DNA of 64,000 nt, from NCBI GenBank assembly GCA_002709005.1, contig PAPH01000009.1, positions 16,967 to 80,966 on the forward strand. Direction: 5' to 3'. The DNA comes from Hyphomicrobiales bacterium (GTDB taxonomy: Bacteria; Pseudomonadota; Alphaproteobacteria; Rhizobiales; Rhizobiaceae). Of the stretch, positions 1-9,830 are shown in pieces; the stretch's first letter is position 1, and each line of letters opens with the position of its first letter. The position numbers and the translations under genes are program-made. The notes under the pieces are model-generated. The model searched no databases and was not told the DNA's origin. It saw nothing but the letters and a program-made list of their open reading frames with translations.

Positions 1-221
1 ATCCACTCGCCCCGAGCCTGGCGCACCACGTCGCGAAGATCGGGATCGGCAAGGAACTTGCAGCCCGCCGCATCGGCGAGGACTTCCGTGCCATCGCTGG
101 AGCCCCGATCGACCACCACGACCTCGGCCACCAGCCCCTCGACCGCGCCCTGAACGAGCGAGGCAAGCGTGACAGCGAGAGCGGGCTCCTGATCCCTGCA
201 TTCCAAGACCACACTAATCAT
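1..221 (-). CDS. Glycosyltransferase family 2, N-terminal part (cut by window edge)
   Basis: Only the first 73 codons lie in the window; the rest is beyond base 1. The start ATG at 221 opens with ISVVLECRDQE, and residues 35-45 read VVVDRGSSDGT. This is the nucleotide-sugar binding segment of GT-A fold family 2 glycosyltransferases (D-x-G-S-x-D-G-T). The enzyme would transfer a sugar from a nucleotide donor; acceptor and pathway cannot be told from this fragment. It is divergent from the radical SAM gene that starts at 401. No strong Shine-Dalgarno precedes the ATG, so the start is reasonable but not certain. Confidence 0.75.
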   Translation of the reverse strand, partial: MISVVLECRDQEPALAVTLASLVQGAVEGLVAEVVVVDRGSSDGTEVLADAAGCKFLADPDLRDVVRQARGEW

Positions 222-400
222 AGTGGCTTTTTAGCGAATTAATCTCCGCCGCGCCAGCGACACGACGGATTCGAATCCGGGCCGCCGCTCGCCGCGAGCC
301 GGCATTTTGTTCTTGCTATGTTCTATTCCCACTGATAGGAAAATAGTCATCAAACGCATTCGATTCCTGAAACCGGGGACGGGACTGACGGAGAACGGAC

Positions 401-1558
401 ATGACGACGATCGCAAATCTGGCCGAGACGGTGTTCGAGCCGGGCCTGACCGCAGCGGAAGCCGAAAGCCGGATGGCCGGCGTGGGCCTGAGGCCCGATG
501 CCGAGCGGCGGCGCGGGCGCGGCGCGGGACTGAATTTCTCCGGACGGTTCGAGATGAAGACCCGGGAGGTCTTCGACGACGGATGGAGCACGATCGACGA
601 CCTTCCGCCGTTCAAGACGGAAGTTCAGGTCGAGAAGCCCCGGACGATCATCACCCGCAACGATTCGCCAGACATCAGCTTCGACCGCTCCATCAACCCC
701 TACCGGGGCTGCGAGCATGGCTGCATCTATTGTTTCGCCCGCCCCAGCCACGGCTATATGGGACTATCGGCAGGTCTCGATTTCGAGGCCAAGCTTTTCG
801 CCAAGCCCGATGCGCCGCGCCTGCTCGAGCGCGAGCTTTCGAAACCCGGCTACAAGGTGCAGCCGATCGCCATCGGCACCAATACCGACCCCTACCAGCC
901 GGTTGAGAAGGAATGGCGGGTGATGCGGCAGATCCTCGAGGTTCTCGAAGCCGCCAATCACCCGGTCGGTATCGTCACCAAATCGGCCATGGTGACGCGC
1001 GACATCGATATTCTGTCGCGCATGGCCGACAAGGGGCTGGCACGTGTGGCGCTGTCGGTGACCACGCTCGACCGCAAGCTGGCGCGCACTATGGAGCCCC
1101 GGGCCGCTACGCCGCCGAAGCGGCTGCAGGCCATCCGCGAACTCTCCGATGCCGGTATCCCCGTCTCGGTGATGGCCGCGCCGATGATCCCCGGGCTCAA
1201 CGATCATGAACTCGAGCGCATCCTCGATTCGGCCAAGGCCGCAGGCGCCACCTCCGCCGGCTATGTGCTGCTCAGGCTGCCGCACGAGGTGAGCCCGCTC
1301 TTCCGCGACTGGCTGCTCCGCCATTATCCGGACCGCTACCGGCACGTGATGTCGCTGATCCGCTCGATGCGCGGCGGCAAGGATTACGATGCCGAGTTCG
1401 GCAAACGGATGCGCGGCGCCGGCCCCTATGCCTGGCAGATCTCGCGGCGCTTCGACATGGCGGCCGAGCGGCTCGATCTCAAACGGCGCAAGGCCGCGAT
1501 GCGGACCGACCTTTTCACCCCGCCACGCGGCGAGGGCGTTCAGCTCTCCCTTCTGTGA
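401..1558 (+). CDS. PA0069-family radical SAM protein
   Basis: This 385-residue protein carries the radical SAM cluster motif C104-x3-C108-x2-C111 (CEHGCIYC), which binds the [4Fe-4S] cluster that cleaves S-adenosylmethionine. The flanking residues YRGCEHGCIYCFARPSHGY are typical of the PA0069/SPL-like group. The rest matches a TIM-barrel radical SAM core, including GTNTDPYQP and an IVTKS segment. The reaction catalysed by this family has not been established. The ATG at 401 follows a GGAGAA ribosome site. The gene reads toward rnhB, a common rhizobial arrangement, with a gap of about 110-135 bases. Confidence 0.9.
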   Translation: MTTIANLAETVFEPGLTAAEAESRMAGVGLRPDAERRRGRGAGLNFSGRFEMKTREVFDDGWSTIDDLPPFKTEVQVEKPRTIITRNDSPDISFDRSINPYRGCEHGCIYCFARPSHGYMGLSAGLDFEAKLFAKPDAPRLLERELSKPGYKVQPIAIGTNTDPYQPVEKEWRVMRQILEVLEAANHPVGIVTKSAMVTRDIDILSRMADKGLARVALSVTTLDRKLARTMEPRAATPPKRLQAIRELSDAGIPVSVMAAPMIPGLNDHELERILDSAKAAGATSAGYVLLRLPHEVSPLFRDWLLRHYPDRYRHVMSLIRSMRGGKDYDAEFGKRMRGAGPYAWQISRRFDMAAERLDLKRRKAAMRTDLFTPPRGEGVQLSLL

Positions 1559-1694
1559 CGTCGGGGCCGGAGCCGGCCCCATCACCTTTCGGATCGCCCC
1601 GTCCCCAAGGGTTTGCTGACCCTCACGCGATCCGGACACCCGCGCGGCCTCCGTCCCCGCCGCGCGGGGCTTGCAGGGAATCGGGCTGTGGTGC

Positions 1695-2369
1695 ATGTCT
1701 TACCGCATGAGGCGAAACACCCAGCCCGATTCCCTTTTCTCCACCGATGATCTGGTCGCATTGCAGGCTGGACCCGATTTCGGGTTCGAGCGCCGGGCGA
1801 TGGAGGAAGGGTTCTCACTGATTGCCGGGCTCGACGAAGCCGGCCGGGGGCCGCTCGCCGGTCCCGTGGTCGCCGCCGCGGTGATCCTCGATCCGGACAA
1901 CATCCCCGACGGTCTCAACGATTCAAAGGCCCTGACCGCCGCCCGGCGCGAGGAACTCTTTGCCCTCATCCTCGCGAGTTCGACGGTGGCGATCGCCTCG
2001 GCCAGTGCCCGGGAGATCGACCGGACGGATATCCGCAAGGCGAGCCTGACGGCCATGCGCCGGGCGCTGTGCTCCCTGCCCCGTCCGGCGCACTACGCGC
2101 TGATCGACGGCCGCGATGTACCGCCCGGGCTGCACTGCCCCGGCAAGGCGCTGGTGAAGGGCGACGCCCGGTCCGTTTCCGTTGCAGCCGCCTCGATCAT
2201 CGCCAAGGTGACGCGGGACAGGATGATGACGCGCGCCTGCGCGGTCTATCCGGCCTATGGCTTCTCCAAGCACATGGGCTATGCCAGCGTTGTTCACCGC
2301 ATGGCAATCGCCGAGCACGGCCCCTGCCCGCTCCACCGCATGACCTTCCGGCCGCTCCGGCAGGACTGA
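1695..2369 (+). CDS. rnhB: Ribonuclease HII
   Basis: Ribonuclease HII cleaves the RNA strand of RNA-DNA hybrids and starts removal of misincorporated ribonucleotides. From the ATG at 1695 the protein has 224 residues. [13 protein letters not shown] carries the catalytic Asp47-Glu48 pair, LIDGRDVP the third acidic residue, and [21 protein letters not shown] the family's conserved lysine-rich segment. The reading frame extends up to a TTG at 1671, and a second ATG lies at 1707. None of the three has a convincing ribosome site, so the N-terminus is uncertain by a few residues. A strong hairpin follows the gene at about 2387-2420. Confidence 0.92.
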   Translation: MSYRMRRNTQPDSLFSTDDLVALQAGPDFGFERRAMEEGFSLIAGLDEAGRGPLAGPVVAAAVILDPDNIPDGLNDSKALTAARREELFALILASSTVAIASASAREIDRTDIRKASLTAMRRALCSLPRPAHYALIDGRDVPPGLHCPGKALVKGDARSVSVAAASIIAKVTRDRMMTRACAVYPAYGFSKHMGYASVVHRMAIAEHGPCPLHRMTFRPLRQD

Positions 2370-2386
2370 CGAAAATTTCCCGCAAA

Positions 2387-2420
2387 CAAAAAAAGGCCCG
2401 GTCGAAACCGGGCCTTTTCA
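2387..2420. terminator. Bidirectional intrinsic terminator between rnhB and atpF
   Basis: An 8-bp GC stem, GGCCCGGT/ACCGGGCC (2395-2414) with a CGAA tetraloop, is flanked by an A-run on the left and TTTT on the right. It can therefore terminate both the plus-strand rnhB and the minus-strand ATP synthase operon, which converge here. Confidence 0.85.
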
Positions 2421-2438
2421 ATTTGAATCCCGTCGGGA

Positions 2439-2930
2439 TCAGTTGAGCTGGCCCTTCAGTTCGGTCAGCGAGGACTTGAAGAGATCGTCGGCCTTCTTGG
2501 CGTCGACCTTTTCGGCCATCACCTTTTCTGCGGCGGCGATGGCGAGTTCGACAGCCGAGGCGCGAACCTCGTTGACGGCCTCGGTCTCGGCTTGCCGGAT
2601 CTTCTGCTCGGCGAGCGAAGTGCGGCGGGCGACGTAGTCTTCCGTCTTCTGCCGGGCCTCCTCGCGAAGCGCTGCAGCTTCCTTCTCGGCGGCCGCGACA
2701 ATCGACTTGGCCTCTTCTTCGGCCTCGTTGCGCTTGCGCTGGTACTCCGCGAGAAGCTGCTGGGCTTCCTCGCGCAGCTTCTTGGCCTGCTCGAGTTCCG
2801 TCGCGATATCGGCGGCCCGCTTGTCCAGGTTCTTCGCCATCATCGCCGGCACCTTCATATAGGCGAGAATGCCCAGGAAGATGACAAGCCCGACGAAGGC
2901 CCAGAGTGATGCCAGAGATGTGGCGTCCAT
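2439..2930 (-). CDS. atpF: F0F1 ATP synthase subunit b
   Basis: Subunit b is half of the peripheral stalk that holds the F1 head static against the rotating c ring. The 163-residue protein has one N-terminal membrane segment (about residues 6-26), followed by a long charged coiled coil rich in Glu, Lys, Ala and Arg. The ATG at 2930 is preceded by AAAGG. It is the last gene of atpI-B-E-F'-F on the minus strand, 14 bases after the b' gene. Photosynthetic bacteria and alphaproteobacteria typically have two diverged b genes forming a heterodimer. Confidence 0.93.
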   Translation of the reverse strand: MDATSLASLWAFVGLVIFLGILAYMKVPAMMAKNLDKRAADIATELEQAKKLREEAQQLLAEYQRKRNEAEEEAKSIVAAAEKEAAALREEARQKTEDYVARRTSLAEQKIRQAETEAVNEVRASAVELAIAAAEKVMAEKVDAKKADDLFKSSLTELKGQLN

Positions 2931-2944
2931 ATCGATCGGCCTTT

Positions 2945-3565
2945 CTACTTGGCGGCCGCGTCGCGCACGGCGGCGTCGACTTCGGCCTTGGTCACCGTGC
3001 CGCCGAGCAGGTGCTTGACCAGATCGGTGGCGGTTTCCGTAGCGATGGCGTCGACCTCACCGAGAGCCTTGGCCTTGATGTCGGCGATCGACTTCTCCGC
3101 CTCGGCCATGCGTTCGGAAAGCTCGGCCTCGACCTTGGCGCGTTCCGCTTCCGCGGCGGCCTTGGCCTTGTCGCGTGCTTCCTGGCCGATCTCGGCCGCC
3201 TTGTTGCGGGCGGTGGCGAGATCCTGCTCGTAGGCGGCGATGGCGGCGTCAGCTTCTTCCTTCAGCCTGTTGGCCTCGTCGAGATCCTGTGCAATCCGGT
3301 CGCGCCGGTGCTCCAGGATACCGCCGATACGCGGCACCACGACCTTGTTCATGAACATGTAGAACAGGCCGAAGGTGATCGCCAGCCAGAGCAGCTGCGA
3401 CGGGAATGTTGCCGAATCGAACGGCGGGAAACTGGCCTCGTGGCCGCCGCCGTGATCGGCTACGCCGGTCTCGGTATGCATCTCGGCGGAACCGTCAGCG
3501 GCACCGTTGCCCGACTGCATTTCCTCGGTCTCTTGCGCTTGGGCAAATGCCGGGGTCACGAACAT
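2945..3565 (-). CDS. atpG: F0F1 ATP synthase subunit b'
   Basis: This is the second peripheral-stalk subunit (b', called atpF' or atpG in alphaproteobacteria). Of its 206 residues the first ~50 are a non-conserved, His- and Glu-rich region after a short hydrophobic start. One membrane helix (about 58-78, [17 protein letters not shown]) and a long Ala/Glu/Lys coiled coil follow. The ATG at 3565 has a GGAGG ribosome site. It sits between atpE and atpF, as in other alphaproteobacterial F0 operons. Confidence 0.92.
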   Translation of the reverse strand: MFVTPAFAQAQETEEMQSGNGAADGSAEMHTETGVADHGGGHEASFPPFDSATFPSQLLWLAITFGLFYMFMNKVVVPRIGGILEHRRDRIAQDLDEANRLKEEADAAIAAYEQDLATARNKAAEIGQEARDKAKAAAEAERAKVEAELSERMAEAEKSIADIKAKALGEVDAIATETATDLVKHLLGGTVTKAEVDAAVRDAAAK

Positions 3566-3631
3566 ATGCGCCTCCAGAATGAACGGCCACGCCGGCGCGC
3601 GGCGTGGCGAGCGGTCAATCGTTCTTGCCGA

Positions 3632-3859
3632 TTAAACGGCGAAGAGGAGCAGCAGTGCGACGAGCAGCGAGAAGATGCCGAGAGCTTCCGTCACGGCAAA
3701 GCCGAAAATGAGGCGGCCGAACTGGCCGTCAGCTGCCGACGGGTTGCGCAGGGCGCCCGCGAGGTAGTTGCCGAAGATGGTGCCGAGGCCGATGCCTGCG
3801 CCACCCATGCCGAGGCAAGCGATGCCGGCGCCGATGAACTTTGCTGCTTCTGCTTCCAT
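3632..3859 (-). CDS. atpE: F0F1 ATP synthase subunit c
   Basis: The 75-residue proteolipid forms the rotating membrane ring. It has two glycine- and alanine-rich helices joined by a polar RNP loop (residues 38-40) and the proton-binding Glu58 in the second helix ([10 protein letters not shown]). It starts at an ATG with an AAGGAG ribosome site and lies between atpB and the b' gene. Length and motifs are as expected for an H+-coupled ring; the extra Gln and Ser/Thr ligands of Na+-type rings are not evident. Confidence 0.95.
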   Translation of the reverse strand: MEAEAAKFIGAGIACLGMGGAGIGLGTIFGNYLAGALRNPSAADGQFGRLIFGFAVTEALGIFSLLVALLLLFAV

Positions 3860-3937
3860 GGTCGAACTCCTTATGGATCTGATTTGAGCAACTTGGATGT
3901 GACGGCTGATGCCGCCGGTTAGTGGTTTCCGATCGCC

Positions 3938-4696
3938 TCAGTGCCCCGGATGCAGTGCATCGTTGAGGTACATGCAGGTGAGAACGGCGAAGACGTAGGC
4001 CTGCAGGAAGGCGACGAGAAATTCGAGGCCGGTCAGCGCCACGGTCATGGCGAGCGGCAGGATGGCGCCGCCGATGCCGAGCGCGCCCATCGAACCGAGC
4101 GAGACGACGAAGCCGGCGAAGACCTTGAGCGTGATGTGGCCGGCCAGCATGTTGGCGAAGAGACGCACGGACAGGCTGATCGGACGCGACAGGAACGAGA
4201 TCACCTCGATGGCGACCACCAGCGGCATGAGAGCGCCGGGCACGCCAGAGGGCACGAAGAGATTGAGGAAGTGCAGACCGTGCTTCCAGAAGCCGTAAAC
4301 GATGACGGTGCCGATCACCAGCATCGAGAAGGCGAAGGTAACGATGATGTGGCTGGGGACGGTGAAGAAGTAGGGGACCATGCCGATGAGGTTGGCCACC
4401 AGGATGAACATGAAGAGCGAGAAGACGAAGGGGAAGAAGCGCATCCCCTGCGAACCTGCACCGTCACGCAGCATCGAGGCCACGAACTCGTAGGACATCT
4501 CCGAAATCGACTGGAGCCGGGTCGGAACCAGACCGCGATTGGCGGTGGTCAGGTAGAGAAAGCCCGCGGTGACCACCGCAACGATCACCATGAACAGCGA
4601 GGAATTGGTGAAGGAGAGGTCCAGACCACCGATATCGACGTGAATCAGGTCGTTGAGATGGAACTGGTGAATGGGGTCGACTTTATCCGTGGCCAC
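3938..4696 (-). CDS. atpB: F0F1 ATP synthase subunit a
   Basis: The 252-residue stator subunit provides the two proton half-channels next to the c ring. The essential arginine is Arg178 in [12 protein letters not shown], the counterpart of E. coli Arg210. Several hydrophobic helices surround it. Translation starts at a GTG (4696) preceded by a GAGGCGG ribosome site. The gene lies downstream of atpI and upstream of atpE on the minus strand. Confidence 0.95.
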   Translation of the reverse strand: MATDKVDPIHQFHLNDLIHVDIGGLDLSFTNSSLFMVIVAVVTAGFLYLTTANRGLVPTRLQSISEMSYEFVASMLRDGAGSQGMRFFPFVFSLFMFILVANLIGMVPYFFTVPSHIIVTFAFSMLVIGTVIVYGFWKHGLHFLNLFVPSGVPGALMPLVVAIEVISFLSRPISLSVRLFANMLAGHITLKVFAGFVVSLGSMGALGIGGAILPLAMTVALTGLEFLVAFLQAYVFAVLTCMYLNDALHPGH

Positions 4697-4762
4697 CTGC
4701 CGCCTCTTCGTTCTTTCCGCCCCGCCTGACGCGGTGCCTTGATGCCTCCCGGACGATCCGGG

Positions 4763-5167
4763 TCATTGATCATGTTTGTCCTGCTCCGCCGAGCCGCTCC
4801 TTGATCCGGGAACCGGAGTGGAGACAGCGCCCGTCGAGCGCAGGACGTTCAGAACCCCGGCACAGAAACCAAGGAGCAGGAATACGATCATGCCCCACGG
4901 CGTCGTGCCGGCGAAACGGTCGAGGAGATAGCCGAGCAGCGCGCCGACTAGCACACCAGCGACGAATTCGCTGGAGAGCTTGACGGCCAAAGCAAACCCC
5001 TGGGGCTTTTCCCGGCCTTCGACTTCCGGCGTTTCTGGAACGCTGCGGGCGGCGAGTTCGGTGGCCAGGCGTTTGCGTCGTGCCTCGAGACTATCCCCGC
5101 CCTTTTCCGGATTTCCGCCGCCGGCTCGGGTCGCGTCCCGCCGGTCAGCATCCTTGCTGTCGACCAT
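4763..5167 (-). CDS. atpI: ATP synthase protein I (AtpI)
   Basis: This accessory membrane protein, first gene of the F0 operon, helps assemble the c ring and has been linked to Mg2+ supply. The ATG at 5167 gives 134 residues, close to the family norm. An in-frame TTG at 5215 would add 16 residues lacking family character. The N-terminal half is charged (KDADRRDATRAGGG). Two hydrophobic segments follow at about residues 65-85 and 95-115, with glycine-rich GALLGYLLD and PWGMIVFLLLGFCAG. The C-terminus is hydrophilic. Confidence 0.85.
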   Translation of the reverse strand: MVDSKDADRRDATRAGGGNPEKGGDSLEARRKRLATELAARSVPETPEVEGREKPQGFALAVKLSSEFVAGVLVGALLGYLLDRFAGTTPWGMIVFLLLGFCAGVLNVLRSTGAVSTPVPGSRSGSAEQDKHDQ

Positions 5168-5433
5168 GAACCCCACCCGTGTGATGCCTGCGACGACCGA
5201 AAAGGCCGTTTTCAAGTCGGGCGCAACATAGTTTTAGCCTCTCCCATAGTCAAGGCGAGACGCGGACTCCTCCGCTGGGCAATTTATTCAATGAATACAA
5301 TAAGATAAGCCGAACGGAGCCCGGCGTGCGACAAACGTCGTGGAAAATGGACGGGAATCGGCGCGGCGGCAGCCACAAATCCCCGGCGGTCAGCGGGGAT
5401 TTGTGCTCTCAAAGAGCCCGCCGGGCGGGCGGA
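5168..5433. other. Intergenic region with divided upstream sequences
   Basis: This 266-base gap holds the upstream region of the minus-strand atp operon; an AT-rich stretch near 5280-5310 is a possible promoter location. Near the end of the cell wall hydrolase gene is a perfect 10-bp inverted repeat, ACAAATCCCC/GGGGATTTGT (5375-5404). It may terminate that gene, although no clear T-run follows on the minus strand. No coding region is supported here. Confidence 0.5.
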
Positions 5434-6603
5434 TCAGCTCCAGCCGCCGCCATAGGTGACGAAGAAGATATGGCGGCCGATCTTGCCCATCTTCTTCATG
5501 TGGCGCGCCCAGGGCGGGCGGACATAGTCGGCGTGGTAGTGGGTGGCGATTCCCACCTCGTCGAGCCAGATCTTGCCGGCAGAGACCGCGAGGGCGATTT
5601 CCTCGGCCATTTCCCAGTGACGCGGCGAACGGACGCGATCGCGGATACCATCGCAGGCAAAGGAGAACTGGCAACGATTGCGCCAGGACTTGTTCTGGTA
5701 GACGACCCCGCAGACCGTCTTCGGATAGGCCGGATTGCGCACCCGGTTAAGGATGACCTGGGCCACGGCGGCCTGGCCCTTCACGCTCTCGCCGCGCGCT
5801 TCGAAATAGATGCCGGCGGCGAGGCAGCGCTGCTCCGATTCGGAGAAGGTGTCGGCGGGGAGCGGCGTGGACGCCCATGCGAAGGAATCGGCTCCGACCG
5901 GCGGAATGAAGCGACCGCGCTTCTCTTCGTCGCGCAGGATAGAGGCGAAGGGCGAATCGCGGGAATAGTCGGGCGCCGGGGGCGCGTAGGCGGTCGCAAG
6001 GATATCGGCGTCGTGGTTTGTTACCAGATCGGCGAGCATGGCGGGCACCTGCGGGTCGGCCCGCTGTTCCCGGCGCGGATAGAAAGCCTGGGCGATCTCG
6101 ATTTCCTTGCCCCTGATATCGGGCTTGAGGAAGGCCATGGCGTCATCGAGATCGGAAACTGGCTCGAGCAGGCTCGACTGGCGCTCCAGAACCGTTCCGG
6201 CGGAGAAATCCTTCGGCGGTGCGACGGGCTCGACCGTCACCACCCTGCCCTTCTTGAGCCAGCGGGTGACGCGTTCCGAATCGGGCCGGGGATCGTCGGC
6301 GCCCACCTTGCCGGTAAAGGCGATGGTTCCGCCGTCGGGCAGTTTGATGCCGGCACCGCCCGAGGTCGAATTGGTCAGGATCGGGTCGGTAAACGACATG
6401 CTGGCGGTCTCGATCGCGCCGGCGGGCGCCGCCGTCAGGTGCGTTTTCCAGCGGCCGTTCGCCGATTCCAGAGAATTCAGATAGGCGGCAGTATCGGCGA
6501 AATCCGTAACGGTGGGGGTGGCGAGAAAGATGCCGAGACCGAACAGCACGGGCGCGGACAGACGATTGACGAGGCCGCCGCGGCGGTGACGCAACTTATG
6601 CAC
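5434..6603 (-). CDS. SleB/CwlJ-type cell wall hydrolase
   Basis: This is a predicted periplasmic lytic enzyme acting on peptidoglycan. The start chosen is a GTG at 6603 with GGAGAG seven bases upstream (389 residues); an upstream GTG at 6621 lacks such a site. A basic N-terminus leads into one hydrophobic segment (about 15-35), which may be a signal anchor. A long non-conserved middle is followed by the SleB catalytic domain (about 255-385). Its YFEARGE motif carries the catalytic Glu268, followed by GQAAVAQVILNRVRNPAYP and CQFSFACDG. It is a single gene, downstream of and co-directional with der. Targets in spore formers are cortex peptidoglycan; here ordinary cell-wall remodelling is inferred. 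Confidence 0.88.
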   Translation of the reverse strand: MHKLRHRRGGLVNRLSAPVLFGLGIFLATPTVTDFADTAAYLNSLESANGRWKTHLTAAPAGAIETASMSFTDPILTNSTSGGAGIKLPDGGTIAFTGKVGADDPRPDSERVTRWLKKGRVVTVEPVAPPKDFSAGTVLERQSSLLEPVSDLDDAMAFLKPDIRGKEIEIAQAFYPRREQRADPQVPAMLADLVTNHDADILATAYAPPAPDYSRDSPFASILRDEEKRGRFIPPVGADSFAWASTPLPADTFSESEQRCLAAGIYFEARGESVKGQAAVAQVILNRVRNPAYPKTVCGVVYQNKSWRNRCQFSFACDGIRDRVRSPRHWEMAEEIALAVSAGKIWLDEVGIATHYHADYVRPPWARHMKKMGKIGRHIFFVTYGGGWS

Positions 6604-6810
6604 GCAAACTCTCCGGTACACTTACGCATTACTCGGGCCGCAGAAACGGACGCGGCATTACTGGGGTATGCCGAGGAGAATGGAGCATTAACCTTGATGG
6701 AGAGTTAATTCGTCATCGGTGATGTGTTGAAACGGGATCGGCACGATGCCGCAGCCCGCCGGCAATGGGCGTCGGCGGGCGGGGCACTGCAATCAGGACA
6801 GGAGGAAGAG

Positions 6811-8298
6811 CTATTTCTTCTTGGTCTTGGCGCGGCTGACCGGGCGCCCCTTGTTGGTCTGCCGCACAGCCTCGCGCTTTGCCGGCTTGCGGCTCGGAGC
6901 GTAGGGATTGTCCCCGCCGCGATAGAAGATACGGATCGGAATTCCGGGCATCTCGAAATCGCCGCGCATGCCGTTGATCAGATAGCGCGTATAGGATTCC
7001 GGCACCGATTCGGGGCGGGTGCACGAGATCATGAAGCCGGGCGGGCGCGCCTTGACCTGGGTTATGTATTTCAGCCGCAGGCGGCGACCGGAAACGGCGG
7101 GCGGCGGGTGGTGGCCCTGGACGAAATCCAGCCAGCGGTTGAGCTTGGCGGTCGAGATGCGGCGGTTCCAGATCTCGTGGGCGAAGGAAATCGCCTCCAT
7201 CAACTTGTCGATGCCGCGGCCGGTCTGGCCGGAGAGCGGGACCGCGCGGATGCCGCGCACCTGCGGGAGGAGCCGGTCGGTCATCTCGCGCAATTGGGCG
7301 AGAACAGCCTGACGATCCTCGACCAGATCCCACTTGTTGAAGGCGATGACGGGCGCCCTGCCCTCGCGGATCACGAGATCGGCGATCTGGAGATCCTGCT
7401 TCTCGAAGGGGATGGTCGCATCGAGCACGATGACGACGACCTCCGCGAACTTGATGGCGCGCAAGGCGTCTGCCACCGAGAGCTTTTCGAGCTTCTCCTG
7501 AACACGGGCCTTGCGGCGCATGCCGGCGGTATCGAAAAGGCGGATCCTGCGGCCCTGCCATTCCCAGTCGACCGAGATTGAATCGCGGGTGATGCCGGCT
7601 TCCGGGCCGGTCAGCAGCCGGTCCTCGCCGAGGCAGGTGTTGATCAGGGTCGATTTGCCGGCATTCGGACGTCCGACGATGGCGACCCGCATGGGCCGGG
7701 AGGGATCATAGCCGGGGCCTTCGTCCTCGTCCTCGACAGGTTTGGGGGCGATGTCGATATCGGCGATCGCCTCCTCAACCTCCTCTTCGGCGAAGGCACG
7801 TTCCTCGCCGAGCGCCTCGACAATGGCGTCGCGCAGGTCGAGCATGCCCTCGCCGTGTTCGGCGGAGATCGGGACGGGTTCGCCCAGGCCGAGACGGTAG
7901 GAGTCGTACATGCCGGCTTCCGCGCCACGGGCTTCGGCCTTGTTGGCGACGAGAACGACGGGCTTGTTCTTCTTGCGCAGGACGTCGGCGAGAATTTCGT
8001 CGACCGGGGTCAGGCCGGATTTCGCGTCGACCAGGAAGAGCGCGATATCGGCGTCATCGATCGCGGCTTCGGTCTGGGCCCGCATGCGGCCCTCGAGCGT
8101 ATCGGGAGCGGCGACCTCGAGGCCGGCGGTATCGATCATGGTGAAACGGAGATCGACCAGACGCGCGTCACCGGGCCGGCGGTCGCGGGTCACACCCGGC
8201 GTGTCGTCGACAAGAGCGAGCTTCCGTCCGGCAAGCCGGTTGAACAGCGTCGACTTGCCGACATTGGGTCGCCCGACAATGGCGAGAGTAAAACTCAT
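6811..8298 (-). CDS. der: Ribosome biogenesis GTPase Der
   Basis: Der (EngA) is an essential double GTPase needed for maturation of the 50S ribosomal subunit. The 495-residue protein has two tandem G domains. The first has GRPNVGKST (9-17), DTAGLE and NKAE. The second, near residue 207, has [15 protein letters not shown] and NKWD. An acidic linker (about 165-195) joins them. A C-terminal KH-like domain ends in a Lys/Arg-rich tail (KTKKK). The ATG at 8298 follows GGGA. It lies 35 bases after the TPR membrane protein gene on the same strand, so the two are probably co-transcribed. Confidence 0.97.
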   Translation of the reverse strand: MSFTLAIVGRPNVGKSTLFNRLAGRKLALVDDTPGVTRDRRPGDARLVDLRFTMIDTAGLEVAAPDTLEGRMRAQTEAAIDDADIALFLVDAKSGLTPVDEILADVLRKKNKPVVLVANKAEARGAEAGMYDSYRLGLGEPVPISAEHGEGMLDLRDAIVEALGEERAFAEEEVEEAIADIDIAPKPVEDEDEGPGYDPSRPMRVAIVGRPNAGKSTLINTCLGEDRLLTGPEAGITRDSISVDWEWQGRRIRLFDTAGMRRKARVQEKLEKLSVADALRAIKFAEVVVIVLDATIPFEKQDLQIADLVIREGRAPVIAFNKWDLVEDRQAVLAQLREMTDRLLPQVRGIRAVPLSGQTGRGIDKLMEAISFAHEIWNRRISTAKLNRWLDFVQGHHPPPAVSGRRLRLKYITQVKARPPGFMISCTRPESVPESYTRYLINGMRGDFEMPGIPIRIFYRGGDNPYAPSRKPAKREAVRQTNKGRPVSRAKTKKK

Positions 8299-8333
8299 GA
8301 GCGTCCCGTTTCAAAGCCTGCGCCGAGGCGCGT

Positions 8334-9005
8334 TCAGGAGGTTTCGCCGCGTCCGGCGATCAGATCGAGCATGATACCGGCGCGCTGGCGAATGCCCGAC
8401 GGTGTTTCTGTGTCGGCTTCGATTTCCTCGAACCAGTCACGCGCACGCGGCATGTCGCCAGCCTTCCAGGCGGCCAGGCCCAGTATCTCGCGGGCCGAAT
8501 GACGCGCGCCGTTTTCGGGAACGGCGAGCACCTCGACGGCCGCCGAGACGGCGTTGTAATCGGCCACGTCGACAAGCAGGTAGCCGGCGCGGATGCGGGC
8601 TATGTCGCGCAGCGCCTGCGGGATCGAGCCGTCCTTGGCCGCGGCGAGGAATTCGTCTGCTGCAGCCTGTTTGTCGCCCCGGTCGGCGGTGACCGTGGCC
8701 GAGCGCAGGCGCGCGAGCACCGGATAGGAGCCGTCGCCGCTCTTTTCGAGTTCGGAGAACGCCGATAGCGCCTCGTCGGTCTTGCCATTCTGGGCGAGAT
8801 CGAGCGCGGCGAGGAAACGGTCGCCAGAACGGGCGGCCGTCACGTTCTGCCAGTAGTCCCAGCCGCGCATGGCGGCGGTTCCCACGACGATGAGAACGGC
8901 GAGGCCGATAATCAGGAAGCGATATTTGCGCCACAACGCCTTCATCGCGTCCGAGCGCAGTTCCTCGTTGACCTCACGGATAAATCTGGAATCGTCTTGT
9001 GACAT
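8334..9005 (-). CDS. YfgM-like tetratricopeptide membrane protein
   Basis: The 223-residue protein has a cytoplasmic N-terminus, one membrane helix (about 28-48, YRFLIIGLAVLIVVGTAAMRG) and a periplasmic alpha-helical region with repeated Ala/Leu-rich TPR-like units. This matches YfgM, which in enterobacteria associates with SecYEG and periplasmic chaperones and is also encoded just upstream of der (with bamB). Here it also precedes der, supporting orthology, but no bamB is present between them. The ATG at 9005 has a GGAGG site. Confidence 0.82.
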   Translation of the reverse strand: MSQDDSRFIREVNEELRSDAMKALWRKYRFLIIGLAVLIVVGTAAMRGWDYWQNVTAARSGDRFLAALDLAQNGKTDEALSAFSELEKSGDGSYPVLARLRSATVTADRGDKQAAADEFLAAAKDGSIPQALRDIARIRAGYLLVDVADYNAVSAAVEVLAVPENGARHSAREILGLAAWKAGDMPRARDWFEEIEADTETPSGIRQRAGIMLDLIAGRGETS

Positions 9006-9119
9006 CGCCTCCGCCCCTTCTTCCGGGCCCTTCTCGTTTGCCGCCTTCTAGTGCGGATCGCGCTCCATGAAAAGGCCCAGTGTCAGCGCCGCTTCATTCG
9101 ATGCGTCAACCGACCGGTT

Positions 9120-9707
9120 CTAGATGCCGGGAATGGGCGCGACGCCGAAGAGAAGCCGGTGGAGATAGAAGAGGAATGCCACATAGACGAGCCCGCCTGC
9201 GAGAACAGCGGCGATATCCCATTTGACCGGTCCGGGCGCGGGCTCGGTGGCAAGCCCCGCGCGCACCCGCTTCTTGATCGCGATGCGGTCGAGGATCGCC
9301 CAGACGAGGAAACTTCCGAACAGCAGGATCGAGGCGAGATCGCCGTTGACCAGAAGATGGGCGGGCGCCCAGATCTTCACCGACAAGAGCATGGGATGCT
9401 TGACGGCGGCCTTGATGCGGCCGGCCGGAAACTGCGACACGACGAGAAAGATGATCGAGAACAGCATCAGCAGCGCGGTAACGTGGCTCATCCAGCTGGG
9501 CGCAATCCAGAAGACGACCGGATCCTGCCGGGCGATCCCGTACCCCCAGACGATCAGGACGAGGCCGATGGCGGCGACCACTGAATAGATCGCCTTCCAC
9601 GTGTTCTCGCCGCGGGTGACGACCTGGATGTCACGGAAACCGGGGGCGAAGATGCGCACGGAGTGGATTCCGAGGAAGAGAACGAGGCCGAGGATCAGGA
9701 TCAGCAC
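9120..9707 (-). CDS. NnrU family membrane protein
   Basis: The chosen start is a GTG at 9707 with GGAG nine bases upstream, giving 195 residues; the frame extends upstream but without a ribosome site. The protein starts VLILILGLVLFLGIHSVRIF and has about six hydrophobic helices, matching the NnrU family. NnrU was named from the nitric oxide and nitrite reductase region of Rhodobacter, but most members occur without denitrification genes and their role is unknown. Related proteins include the isomerase Z-ISO of plants. No denitrification gene is nearby. Confidence 0.82.
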   Translation of the reverse strand: MLILILGLVLFLGIHSVRIFAPGFRDIQVVTRGENTWKAIYSVVAAIGLVLIVWGYGIARQDPVVFWIAPSWMSHVTALLMLFSIIFLVVSQFPAGRIKAAVKHPMLLSVKIWAPAHLLVNGDLASILLFGSFLVWAILDRIAIKKRVRAGLATEPAPGPVKWDIAAVLAGGLVYVAFLFYLHRLLFGVAPIPGI

Positions 9708-9830
9708 GGGAAAGCTCCGGGTTCGAGGTTTGGCGCTCCTTATACAAGCTTGACGCGACAGGGGAAAAGACTTTCGGCCTTTCTCCCCATGAGCGACCGG
9801 AACCATACCCTCGCCGCAAACCGGCCCTAG

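Noticed and set aside
5326..6708. A 460-codon open frame on the plus strand
   Set aside because: It is antisense to the SleB-type cell wall hydrolase and shows no domain or ribosome site.
6670..6715. TTAACC...TTAA near the der and cell wall hydrolase genes as a CtrA site
   Set aside because: The two TTAA are 13 bases apart, not seven, and lie downstream of der and upstream of the hydrolase without other support.
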